A stretch of 17,011 bases of DNA from an uncultured Clostridia bacterium (GCA_937895705.1 CALBKM010000053.1:1-17011), one strand, 5' to 3'. Numbered from the stretch's first letter, positions 6,503 to 12,976 are shown. Notes: generated from the sequence alone by a model not told the origin. Program-made: numbers and translations.

Positions 6503-7056
6503 TTGATAAAAATAAGCTTGAGACATCTATCTTGTATTTGCAAAGAATAACGGAAGGGAAAAATCCAGTTAATAACTTGCCGGCAGGAGATGATGAAGTA
6601 CTGAATAATCCGAATGTGATTAGATGTATGTTTTTTGTTAAAGAGGTGCTTGAAAGTGTTAGGGAAAATGATGGAATAATAGGGTATAATGTAAAAAAAC
6701 ATCAAAGTAATAATATGTCTCCTGATGTCATGAAATCGTTTGTATATAAAGCAAATGCGACAATATCTGAGTTGGTAATGCAGATTAACGAAGTGTTGGA
6801 ACAATTGGGATATAGAAAGATTCAAAGTAGGCAGATTACAGGTTGGTTAAAAGAAAACGGTTTTTTGGAAGAACGTGTTAGTAAAGAAATTAATCGGAAA
6901 GCGGTTACCCCTACAGAAAAAGGGGTTCATCTGGGAATTAGGGCAGAGAAAAAATGTAATGAGAAAGGGATAGAGTATATGCTGGTTATATACAATGAAG
7001 TTGCGCAGGAATATATTGTAACGATGTTAGATGTTATTTTAAGCGGGAAAAAGTAA
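6493..7056 (+). CDS. Helicase-linked protein with winged-helix-like C-terminus
   Basis: 187 residues starting at ATG 6493, with AAGAAGAGG about 9 bases upstream. It overlaps the helicase by 10 bases, so the two are co-translated. Residues 1-75 look like a tetratricopeptide-free helical region with no motif I recognise. Residues about 80-187 hold RKIQSRQITGWLKENGFLEE, AVTPTEKGVHLGI and IYNEVAQEYIVTMLDVIL. The 'GWL…GFL…PTEKG..LGI…YNE.AQ' pattern is one I associate with small helix-turn-helix modules appended to helicase and phage-type proteins, suggesting nucleic-acid binding. It could be a specificity or regulatory subunit of the helicase. No enzyme motif is present. Confidence 0.75.
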   Translation: MEVVDKNKLETSILYLQRITEGKNPVNNLPAGDDEVLNNPNVIRCMFFVKEVLESVRENDGIIGYNVKKHQSNNMSPDVMKSFVYKANATISELVMQINEVLEQLGYRKIQSRQITGWLKENGFLEERVSKEINRKAVTPTEKGVHLGIRAEKKCNEKGIEYMLVIYNEVAQEYIVTMLDVILSGKK

Positions 7057-7128
7057 GACTGGCGTGTTTGCTTATGAGGATGATATATATGAAAACTTAT
7101 CACCGGAGTGTTTCTGAAGACACCAAAA

Positions 7129-7160
7129 TGAAACAAGATTGAAACAAGTTTTGAAACAAG
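7129..7160 (+). repeat. Three direct repeats of TGAAACAAG
   Basis: TGAAACAAG occurs at 7129-7137, 7140-7148 and 7152-7160, with 11 and 12 base periods, so all copies face nearly the same side of the helix. They lie between the end of the helicase operon and the convergent fic gene. They could be a protein-binding array or short tandem-duplication debris. Confidence 0.6.
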
Positions 7161-7171
7161 TTCAAAAACTT

Positions 7172-7195
7172 CAGCCACCATTTTCATGGTGGCTG
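7172..7195. terminator. Bidirectional terminator between helicase operon and fic
   Basis: CAGCCACCAT (7172-7181) and ATGGTGGCTG (7186-7195) form a perfect 10-bp stem with a four-base loop. On the minus strand it is followed by AAGTTTTTG, a good terminator for fic. On the plus strand it is followed by CTTCTATTTT. The stem is nearly the same as that at 9325-9349. Confidence 0.85.
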
Positions 7196-7198
7196 CTT

Positions 7199-8245
7199 CT
7201 ATTTTGCCCGCACATAAAAGGTTGATTTCCCGACACCGCTTCTCATAAGTTCGCCGGCGGCGACCATTTTTCGTAATGCACCTTCAATGGAACTGATGCT
7301 GAGGGAAGGGCACAATTCGCGGATGTCCTGTTTGGTGAATTTCCCGATTTTGTTCTGTGTGGCTTTTCGGACCATGTCAATGGCCGGGAGCTTTTCTTCT
7401 ACGATGGAGAACCGGTCTTCAAAGTCGCGGTAGGCGGCAAGGATGGTTCCGAGAAGATATTTGATGAACGGGAGGGAATCTTCCTTCCCCTCGTGCCAAC
7501 TGTCCTGGGACCTGTTCAGGGATTCGTAGTAGAGGTCTTTGTTCTTTGCTATCTTTGCTTCTAAAGAAATGTATTTTCCGACGTAAAATCCGCTCCGGTA
7601 AAGCAGAAGCGTGGTAAGGAGCCTGCTCATGCGTCCGTTTCCGTCGTTAAACGGGTGGATGCAAAGAAAGTCATGGATGAATATCGGGATGGCAATGAGA
7701 GGTTCAACTTCCATATTGCCGATCACACGGTTGAATTCCTCGCAAATCTTATCCAGAGCTTCCGGTGTTTCGAAAGGAGCCAGCGGCGTAAAGAGCGTTT
7801 CCACGTGTCCGTCCGGATACTTTGCCGTAATGTAGTTCTGCGTATTTTTGGTACGTCCGGCCATAGGATTATTCATGTGGCTGTACAAAATCTTATGGAG
7901 CTGGAGGATATAATTTTGTGAAAGAGGAATTGCGTCAAAGCTTTCGTGGATGATGTTTAGCACGTCTCTGTAGCCGGCAATCTCCTGTTCGTCACGGTTC
8001 TTCGGAGTGGTCTTTTCTTCCACCAGTTGTCTCATACGGGTGCTGGTGGTAACGATACCTTCAATGGCATTGGATGCCTCGGTACTCTGTACCTTTGCGA
8101 TTTCCACGAGCTTTTCCAGTTCTTCCGGGCGCTGTTTTAAGTAGAGTTCTTGCTTACCGGCTTCTTTATAGATGGCTGCAATGAGTCCGAGAATCTCGGA
8201 ATCCCAGCTTTGTTCTTTGATTTTTGAGTAGTTAAAGTCTCTCAT
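7199..8245 (-). CDS. Fic-domain AMPylase, class II, with C-terminal winged helix
   Basis: 348 residues from ATG 8245, chosen because AGGAGG lies 8 bases upstream; an in-frame ATG at 8305 lies upstream of the predicted transcript start. The Fic catalytic loop HPFNDGNGRMSRLL (about 195-208) has the catalytic His and the phosphate-binding and metal residues intact. The N-terminal helix has SNAIEG (58-63), matching the (S/T)xxxE(G/N) inhibitory motif, so this is a self-inhibited class II Fic protein. Before the loop, TLFTPLAPFETPE is the usual target-binding flap region. The last 70 residues (KFTKQDIRELCPSLSISSIEGALRKMVAAGEL) form a winged helix that could bind DNA. Such enzymes transfer AMP from ATP to protein Ser/Thr/Tyr. 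The target is unknown. The gene is convergent with the helicase operon, and its promoter carries repeats suggesting autoregulation. Confidence 0.93.
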   Translation of the reverse strand: MRDFNYSKIKEQSWDSEILGLIAAIYKEAGKQELYLKQRPEELEKLVEIAKVQSTEASNAIEGIVTTSTRMRQLVEEKTTPKNRDEQEIAGYRDVLNIIHESFDAIPLSQNYILQLHKILYSHMNNPMAGRTKNTQNYITAKYPDGHVETLFTPLAPFETPEALDKICEEFNRVIGNMEVEPLIAIPIFIHDFLCIHPFNDGNGRMSRLLTTLLLYRSGFYVGKYISLEAKIAKNKDLYYESLNRSQDSWHEGKEDSLPFIKYLLGTILAAYRDFEDRFSIVEEKLPAIDMVRKATQNKIGKFTKQDIRELCPSLSISSIEGALRKMVAAGELMRSGVGKSTFYVRAK

Positions 8246-8348
8246 TCCCTTATCCTCCTTTCTTTCCCTTAAATAGTAGCAGAAAATAAGGGAAAAGTCA
8301 ATCATTAAGGGGAAGATTACCTTATTTTATGTTGAAAATTAAGGGGAA
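8245..8348. repeat. Array of TTCCC(C)TTA operator-like motifs over the fic promoter
   Basis: Copies on either strand occur at 8245-8252 (over the start codon), 8263-8273, 8287-8295, 8305-8314 and 8339-8348. The copies at 8263-8271 and 8287-8295 form a 9-base inverted repeat flanking the -10 element. Five copies in about 100 bases of intergenic DNA strongly suggest repressor sites, perhaps for the Fic winged helix. The 8246-8580 gap otherwise holds a promoter at 8489-8518 and no gene I accept. Confidence 0.65.
8273..8301 (-). promoter_or_regulatory. Promoter of fic
   Basis: On the minus strand TTGACT (complement of 8296-8301) and TACTAT (complement of 8273-8278) are 17 bases apart, a near-consensus sigma-A promoter, leaving a leader of about 20 bases before ATG 8245. 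TTCCCTTA-type repeats overlap it. Confidence 0.75.
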
Positions 8349-8488
8349 AATTAATAGTAGTATATGCGCAAAGAGAAAGTTTTTATTCCGGAATGTTTGA
8401 AGATATCGGTTTGGAGTGTGAAATTGAAACAGAGGATGGTGTATTTTATGGGTGGATGAATCATTGGTTGGTTTTAGCGAAGTTTGCC

Positions 8489-8518
8489 TTGTGTAAAGAG
8501 GCTTTTGTGTGGTATAAT
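8489..8518 (+). promoter_or_regulatory. Promoter of the GNAT-like gene pair
   Basis: TTGTGT (8489-8494), an 18-base spacer and TATAAT (8513-8518), with TG one base before the -10 element (extended -10). The transcript would start near 8525, about 55 bases before the GTG start at 8581. Confidence 0.6.
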
Positions 8519-8580
8519 ATAAATGAAAAGATGGGTGCTTTTTTGCTCGCATTGTATGCAGATATAAGGGGTGATGGTAC

Positions 8581-9141
8581 GTGACATTATTGGAACAAGG
8601 TTGTATTGATATTTGGATTGATGAAATAGTACCGTGTTTGAAGGACACAGAAACCGGAGATATTAAGGAAACGGTTGTATTTAGAGTTGAGAGCCGGACT
8701 TATTTGAAGAAGTTTCAGCAGGATAACGGATGGCATATCAATTGGAATGAAATTCCTAAGGATGTTGAAGTTTATGCACTGGCATTAAAAGATGATAATT
8801 CAATTCAAGGTTTGGTTGGTGTAAGAGAAGATAAGGATTCCCATGCAGCGTATCTTCATTGGGCGTGCACTGCTCCGCAGAACAATAAGCATGAATACGG
8901 GGCACAAAGATTTATTGGGGTCGGAGGTCATCTTTTCGCGATAGCAGCCGATAAATCTATTGAGTGGGGGTATGCTGGAGCTGTTCATGGTTTTGCCGCA
9001 AATGAGGAGTTATTAAACCACTACATGGAAGTATTTCATGCAGAGTATTTAGGAATGCTTCATCAGTATCAGTTTTTTATTGACGAGGAACAAGCAAAAA
9101 AGTTATTGGAGGTGTATCATTATGAATGGAACGAAGCCTAA
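8581..9141 (+). CDS. GNAT-fold acetyltransferase-like protein
   Basis: 186 residues from GTG 8581, with AAGGGGTG about 8 bases upstream. The region YLHWACTAPQNNKHEYGAQR (about residues 96-115), then GVGGHLFAIAADKS and GYAGAVHGFAANEELLNHY, fits a GNAT fold: a central strand, an acetyl-CoA-facing glycine-containing loop and helix, then AANEELLNHY as the usual C-terminal helix. The Q/R-x-x-G-x-G/A loop is not textbook, so activity is uncertain. There is no signal or membrane segment. It overlaps the following 62-residue gene by 20 bases. GNAT enzymes paired with small proteins can be tRNA-acetylating toxins, which is one possible reading here. The substrate is unknown. Confidence 0.7.
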   Translation: MTLLEQGCIDIWIDEIVPCLKDTETGDIKETVVFRVESRTYLKKFQQDNGWHINWNEIPKDVEVYALALKDDNSIQGLVGVREDKDSHAAYLHWACTAPQNNKHEYGAQRFIGVGGHLFAIAADKSIEWGYAGAVHGFAANEELLNHYMEVFHAEYLGMLHQYQFFIDEEQAKKLLEVYHYEWNEA

Positions 9142-9310
9142 ATTTTTAGAACATGTTAAAGTTCCTGCCAGTTATTACGAAAAGCCGAATCCATATGTAA
9201 ATGCACCGTCTTGTCATGTGAATTTGCTTGAGATGTCAAGATATGCAAAAAGAAACGGAAAGAAGCTTGTGGAACTTACGCGGGAAGAAGTGAAGCAGTT
9301 TTCTATATAA
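9122..9310 (+). CDS. 62-aa partner of the GNAT-like gene
   Basis: ATG 9122 is preceded by GGAGGTG 8 bases upstream, within the end of the GNAT-like gene, and the frame ends at TAA 9308-9310. An upstream in-frame ATG at 9080 lacks a ribosome site. The protein is basic, with KPNPYVNAPSCHVNLLEM followed by a helix and RNGKKLVELTREEVKQFSI. The shape suggests a short strand/helix protein that may bind its neighbour. The family is not recognised. The overlap implies equal or coupled synthesis, as in toxin-antitoxin or enzyme-cofactor pairs. A terminator follows directly. Confidence 0.7.
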   Translation: MNGTKPKFLEHVKVPASYYEKPNPYVNAPSCHVNLLEMSRYAKRNGKKLVELTREEVKQFSI

Positions 9311-9324
9311 GTTAAGAGAGTTTT

Positions 9325-9355
9325 CAGCCACCACATTCTGTGGTGGCTGTTGTGC
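9325..9355 (+). terminator. Terminator after the GNAT-like pair
   Basis: CAGCCACCACA (9325-9335) pairs perfectly with TGTGGTGGCTG (9339-9349) across a three-base loop, followed by TTGTGCTTT. On the minus strand it is followed by AAAACT. The stem shares CAGCCACCA/TGGTGGCTG with the hairpin at 7172-7195. Confidence 0.8.
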
Positions 9356-9378
9356 TTTATGCCGCAGTATGATAAAAT
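9350..9378 (+). promoter_or_regulatory. Possible promoter of the methyltransferase-HNH operon
   Basis: TTGTGC (9350-9355), a 17-base spacer and TAAAAT (9373-9378). Transcription would start near 9385 and include both downstream palindromes in a leader of about 140 bases. The -35 box touches the preceding terminator, so the assignment is tentative. Confidence 0.35.
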
Positions 9379-9401
9379 TAAAAAAAGTAGATTTGGATAT
9401 T

Positions 9402-9435
9402 CTTATTTCAAAAACTAAGGACTTTTTGAAATAAG
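9402..9435. repeat. Large inverted repeat 1 upstream of the methyltransferase gene
   Basis: CTTATTTCAAAAA (9402-9414) and TTTTTGAAATAAG (9423-9435) are perfect reverse complements around an eight-base spacer. It is the same sequence family as the palindrome at 9454-9485, with centres 51 bases apart. Confidence 0.8.
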
Positions 9436-9453
9436 GGTTGGATTTTGGAGTTC

Positions 9454-9485
9454 TTATTTCAAAAAGTAGCTACTTTTTGAAATAA
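9454..9485. repeat. Perfect 32-bp palindrome 2 upstream of the methyltransferase gene
   Basis: TTATTTCAAAAAGTAG (9454-9469) is directly followed by its reverse complement CTACTTTTTGAAATAA (9470-9485). Lack of a loop argues for a DNA site bound by a dimeric protein, or a cruciform or cleavage site, rather than a terminator. It ends 40 bases before the methyltransferase start. Confidence 0.85.
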
Positions 9486-9525
9486 AGACATGTACGAATG
9501 CTTACTATTTCAACGGGAGGTGCTG

Positions 9526-10125
9526 GTGAAATTGAAGAATGACACACTGGATTACTATAATTCCAAGGCGCAAGATTTTGCTTCCGGAACAGTAGATGTG
9601 GCCTTTACTGGGGTTCAGGACACGTTTCTGGAATACCTTCCCGAAGGTGGGAAGATTCTTGATTTTGGCTGTGGGTCCGGGAGGGATACAAAGTATTTCC
9701 TTGGGAAAGGATACGATGTTGAGGCAACGGATGGTTCGAAGGAGCTTTGTAAAATTGCCGGGGAATATGCCGGTGTACAAGTGAAACAAATGTTATTTGA
9801 GGAATTGGATGCGGTAGAGGAATATGACGGAGTATGGGCGTGTGCATCGATTCTTCATGTGGAAAAGAAACAGCTTCCGGATATCTTGGGTAAAATCGCC
9901 GCCGCTACGAAAAAAGGCGGAGTGGTATATACTTCCTTTAAATACGGTGATTTTGAAGGAGTTAGAAACGGAAGATTTTTTACATACCTTACAGAAGAGA
10001 GCTTTGGTGAATTAGTAAAGGAGATTCCGGATTTGGCAGTTGAGAAATTATGGGTTTCCGCAGATGTACGGACAGAACGAGGTGAAGAACAATGGCTGAA
10101 TATCGTGTTGAGAAAGCGGGCATAA
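9526..10125 (+). CDS. Class I SAM-dependent methyltransferase
   Basis: 199 residues from GTG 9526, chosen because GGGAGG lies five bases upstream; an in-frame ATG at 9490 lacks a ribosome site. Motif I ILDFGCGSGRD (about 44-54) binds S-adenosylmethionine. Motif II acid is in YDVEATDGSKELC (about 65-77), and GVWACASILHV (about 105-115) is the motif IV region. Later YTSFKYGDFEG and LWVSADVR follow the Methyltransf_11/25 pattern. No N6-adenine (DPPY) or C5-cytosine motif is seen, so the substrate is more likely a small molecule, protein or RNA than DNA. The last 34 bases overlap the HNH gene. Two palindromes lie upstream. Confidence 0.88.
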   Translation: MKLKNDTLDYYNSKAQDFASGTVDVAFTGVQDTFLEYLPEGGKILDFGCGSGRDTKYFLGKGYDVEATDGSKELCKIAGEYAGVQVKQMLFEELDAVEEYDGVWACASILHVEKKQLPDILGKIAAATKKGGVVYTSFKYGDFEGVRNGRFFTYLTEESFGELVKEIPDLAVEKLWVSADVRTERGEEQWLNIVLRKRA

Positions 10126-11282
10126 GCCTTGCAATTGAAACGGAATATTATAATAAGTTGGATATTGAAGGATTTTCTCGCATGATGAAAGATCCTTCCT
10201 ACTGTTATAAGTTTTATTGGCTGGAGGCAATTGTGCAGCTGATATCCGAGAACCGGACAGAGGCGACCTATGATGAGATTATTAATGAAATGATTGCCAA
10301 TGCATGGTATTCTGTCTTGGAGTTTCATATTCATTTGAGCGGCATCGGGGGAGACGGTACAATTAAGGATAATCTGGAGCGGGCGGTTCTGAAGTTGAAG
10401 GAACTAAGCGATTTGGCACCGAATGCATCTAAGATAGAAATAAAGAATGCGATTGTAGAATTTGATAAACAGCTTCATACAGAGAAGCAGGCGTTAACCA
10501 ATAATGTGCCGTATAAGGCTTTATCCGGGTTTGCGAATAAAACAGGAGAACACATCAGTTTGGATAGCAGTGCGGGCAGAATGATAGCGTATTACAATGC
10601 ATTGAGCGCCGGGGATATTCTTTTGCCGTATACATTCGGTACAGATTCAGGGTTAAACCGTAAGCTTACATTCAGTGAAGCATGGACGCGTATGATAAAG
10701 GATAATACGGTAAATATTCTGGGATGGATTCAATGCGAGAAGGTAAAGTGGCTGCAGAATAACAATCCGGAGGTGCCGGGACTTATTTATAAATTGGCAC
10801 CACTGGATGAAAAGATGCGTAAGCTTTCTCATGTGCGTAAGCTTTGGGACGGTATATTAGAGTTACGAAGCATCAATGATGTTTTTACGAACGATCCGAT
10901 AGAACTGGTAAAGTATGACATAGACCACTTTATTCCGTGGTCATTTGTGATGAATGATGAACTATGGAATTTGATGCCGATGGATTCTTCGTTGAATTCA
11001 GCAAAGAGTAATCGTCTGCCGGATTGGGATGATTTCTTTATTCGATTTGCAAGAAATCAGTACATAATGTATGGTTTGGTACATGAGAAGGAAGGTATTC
11101 GAAAGCTTTATGAGTCGTGCTACCGGGATAACCTTCATTCGATTTGGGCGAATCAGGAGTTGTATCGTAAGGGCAATTCGGAGGCGGAATTTTTCGGTAT
11201 TTTAGAGAAAAATATGCGACCGGTATATGATTCTGCCAGACGTCAGGGGTATGATGTGTGGGAGAAAAGATATGCGGGATAA
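10092..11282 (+). CDS. HNH endonuclease-domain protein
   Basis: 396 residues from ATG 10092, with GAGGTGAAG about 5 bases upstream, and stop TAA 11280-11282. The C-terminal part has YDIDHFIPWSFVMNDELWNL (about 276-295) followed by MDSSLNSAKSNRLP: the D-H-F-I-P-W-S histidine strand, the N-L turn and the N..K..R helix of an HNH/ββα-metal nuclease. The N-terminal 120 residues (FYWLEAIVQLISENR, then YDEIINEMIANAWYSVLEF) recur in this type of HNH protein as a helical recognition region. The overlap with the methyltransferase implies a two-gene unit resembling a modification/restriction layout, although the methyltransferase is not a typical DNA enzyme. The cleavage target is unknown. Confidence 0.88.
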   Translation: MAEYRVEKAGISLAIETEYYNKLDIEGFSRMMKDPSYCYKFYWLEAIVQLISENRTEATYDEIINEMIANAWYSVLEFHIHLSGIGGDGTIKDNLERAVLKLKELSDLAPNASKIEIKNAIVEFDKQLHTEKQALTNNVPYKALSGFANKTGEHISLDSSAGRMIAYYNALSAGDILLPYTFGTDSGLNRKLTFSEAWTRMIKDNTVNILGWIQCEKVKWLQNNNPEVPGLIYKLAPLDEKMRKLSHVRKLWDGILELRSINDVFTNDPIELVKYDIDHFIPWSFVMNDELWNLMPMDSSLNSAKSNRLPDWDDFFIRFARNQYIMYGLVHEKEGIRKLYESCYRDNLHSIWANQELYRKGNSEAEFFGILEKNMRPVYDSARRQGYDVWEKRYAG

Positions 11283-11302
11283 ATAATCCCCAAATACTGT
11301 AA

Positions 11303-11375
11303 ATGCGCTAAAGCCCTTCAATTACAAAATTTCCGCTTCGAAATTTTCAGTGATGCGTCAAACCCTTGATTTTAC
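11303..11375. repeat. Imperfect direct repeats around an AT-rich hairpin
   Basis: ATGCGCTAAAGCCCTTCAATTAC-like sequence at 11303-11325 recurs with small gaps at 11353-11375 (ATGCG.C.AAA.CCCTT.A.TT…AC). Between them AAAATTTC (11326-11333) and GAAATTTT (11340-11347) form an 8-bp hairpin without a T-tail. The repeats sit between the HNH gene and the truncated cotJC and could be recombination or attachment remnants. Confidence 0.45.
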
Positions 11376-11387
11376 TGCATTTCGTTG

Positions 11388-11837
11388 ATGCGCAATACCG
11401 ATGCGCCTGTGGGCACCGAGGAACTGGCTCACATGGAAATTATTTCCGCCATTATCCATCAGCTGACCAAGGACCTGACGCCGGAAGAAATCGCAGCGTC
11501 CGGCTTTGACAAGTATTACGTGGACCACACTCTCGGCCTTTGGCCGCAGGCAGCGGGAGGTGTGCCGTTTACCTCTACGTTCTTCCAGTCCAAGGGTGAC
11601 CCGATTACGGATTTGACTGAGGATATGGCAGCGGAGCAGAAGGCTCGCACCACCTACGATAACATCCTTCGTCTGGTACACGACCACGATGTGTGCGATC
11701 CGATCCGGTATCTCCGCGAGCGGGAAATTGTGCATTTCCAGCGGTTCGGCGAGGGACTTCGCATTGTACAGGATAATTTGGATTCTAAGAACTTCTATGC
11801 CATCAATCCGGCGTTTCTGGCGGATAAGGCGAGATAG
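11388..11837 (+). pseudogene. cotJC: 5'-truncated spore-coat manganese catalase CotJC
   Basis: The frame from ATG 11388 (TTG at 11385 also possible) gives about 149 residues matching the C-terminal two thirds of CotJC. It has GTEELAHMEIISAIIHQLT (about residues 9-27), GGVPFTSTFFQSKGDPITDL, EDMAAEQKARTTYDNILRLV, DPIRYLREREIVHFQRFGE and LDSKNFYAINPAF. Full CotJC proteins begin about 70 residues earlier, with further metal-ligand helices. Here the frame is closed by TGA at 11367-11369 and no ribosome site precedes either start. The EELAHME and EREIVHF ligand motifs remain, but the first Glu helix is lost, so the product should be inactive if made. Codon use is GC-richer than in the neighbouring HNH gene, marking a junction. 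Confidence 0.85.
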
Positions 11838-11862
11838 GCTTTGGGATAGAGCAAAATGGAAA

Positions 11863-11893
11863 GGAGGCGTCCGAAGGGACGCCTCCGGTTGTT
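11863..11893 (+). terminator. Terminator after cotJC remnant
   Basis: GGAGGCGTCC (11863-11872) and GGACGCCTCC (11877-11886) form a 10-bp GC-rich stem with loop GAAG, followed by GGTTGTTTG. It is probably the native cotJC terminator. Confidence 0.8.
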
Positions 11894-11937
11894 TGTCGGT
11901 CAGAGGACGGGAAGGGCTGACGTCAATAGTTTTCGCA

Positions 11938-11965
11938 AGAGGGCGATTATGCGCCTCTCTTTTTA
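11938..11965 (+). terminator. Second terminator-like hairpin
   Basis: AGAGG(G)CG (11938-11945) pairs with CGCCTCT (11952-11958), with one bulged G and loop ATTATG, followed by CTTTTTATTG. It lies 52 bases after the previous hairpin with no gene between them, and just upstream of the lipoprotein promoter. Confidence 0.6.
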
Positions 11966-11994
11966 TTGTCCCTAAAGGAAGTTTATGGTAAAAT
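11966..11994 (+). promoter_or_regulatory. Promoter of the lipoprotein-like gene
   Basis: TTGTCC (11966-11971), a 17-base spacer and TAAAAT (11989-11994). The expected start near 12001 gives a leader of about 45 bases before ATG 12047. Confidence 0.6.
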
Positions 11995-12046
11995 AGAACA
12001 AAAAGTATACATGGGTACGTTAAAAGAAGAAAGAGGAGGGAACGGT

Positions 12047-12976
12047 ATGAAAAGAAAATGTTTTATCGTAGCTGTTTGTGTCATGACATTTTTTGTTACG
12101 GGAAGCATTTGGAGTTGCGGAATCCGAAACGAAGGCGGAGAGGAAAGTCCGACGCCGACAACGGCGGTGACAAACTTTTGGGAGAAGCCGGCGCCGGAAA
12201 AGTTTTATCACTTTGCAAACGAAGAAGAGGTACTGGGGATTTCCGGGGAAGATATTATTTATATCGGACAGCATGAATACAAGATATCGGATTTTATTAC
12301 GGATATGTCGGAGGATGCATTGGATTTGTTGCGGGATGATTCACTTATGTATTATGAGCTGAGCCTGGAACCGGAACAAAAGGAAAATCCGGAGAGGGAT
12401 ATTTCGGCAGAAAAGTTTTGGGAGGCCATTGAAGCTGTTTGTGACAGGCTGTTCGGGTACTATGATTTCTATTACGAGGAAGACGGTAGAAAAACAGACG
12501 GAAAAGGATGGAGAATTATTAAAAGCCGGGAGACAGAGAAGTATGTTGAGTGCAGGATTCGCTATATGAGGCCGGTGATTCCGCAGGGGAAAACATCTGC
12601 CGAGCCGAGCGCACGAGAGGAAGTTTACCGTTTTGTGAAGGGGTACTATTTTGATCATCAGACCGGAGAGTGTAGAAAGGTGGGACCGGTGACTGCGGAG
12701 TGGGTGAAATGGAACACGGATATAGAGATGGTGGGATATGATTCTCCGATTATTTACAGAGAGGTCCGGGAAACGGAGAATACCGTAACAGTAGTTCGTT
12801 ATTCTGTGGGCGAAGAAATAACGGAACAGGGTGTGAATAATCGGATGTGTTTGTATCGTTCCAGGATAATGTATCACAAAAAAGATCATAGGGATTATCG
12901 AAGTGTCGAAGTGGTAAAGAGTGTGGAAATTGAAGGGACAGGAGAGATATATTTACGGGAAGCCCCACCGGTTTAA
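12047..12976 (+). CDS. Predicted exported lipoprotein of unknown function
   Basis: 309 residues from ATG 12047, which has AGGAGGG 6 bases upstream; an in-frame ATG at 11966 falls inside the promoter. The start MKRKCFIVAVCVMTFFVTGS is a basic end plus hydrophobic stretch, followed by IWSC at 21-24, an imperfect lipobox, so lipid attachment at Cys24 is likely. A Gly/Glu/Pro/Thr-rich linker (about 26-45) leads to a globular domain with many strands and acidic helices (ISAEKFWEAIEAVCDRLFGY…). The later YRFVKGYYFDHQTGECRKVG is strand-turn-strand. I recognise no family. It acts outside the cytoplasmic membrane if the lipobox works. It is monocistronic. Confidence 0.75.
   Translation: MKRKCFIVAVCVMTFFVTGSIWSCGIRNEGGEESPTPTTAVTNFWEKPAPEKFYHFANEEEVLGISGEDIIYIGQHEYKISDFITDMSEDALDLLRDDSLMYYELSLEPEQKENPERDISAEKFWEAIEAVCDRLFGYYDFYYEEDGRKTDGKGWRIIKSRETEKYVECRIRYMRPVIPQGKTSAEPSAREEVYRFVKGYYFDHQTGECRKVGPVTAEWVKWNTDIEMVGYDSPIIYREVRETENTVTVVRYSVGEEITEQGVNNRMCLYRSRIMYHKKDHRDYRSVEVVKSVEIEGTGEIYLREAPPV

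Noticed and set aside
8393..8584. 63-aa plus-strand ORF upstream of the GNAT-like gene
   Set aside because: It has no ribosome site, and a good promoter for the next gene (8489-8518) lies inside it. The composition is not convincing.
11689..11991. 100-aa plus-strand ORF crossing the cotJC end and both terminators
   Set aside because: It runs through two terminator hairpins and a promoter in a frame unrelated to either gene.
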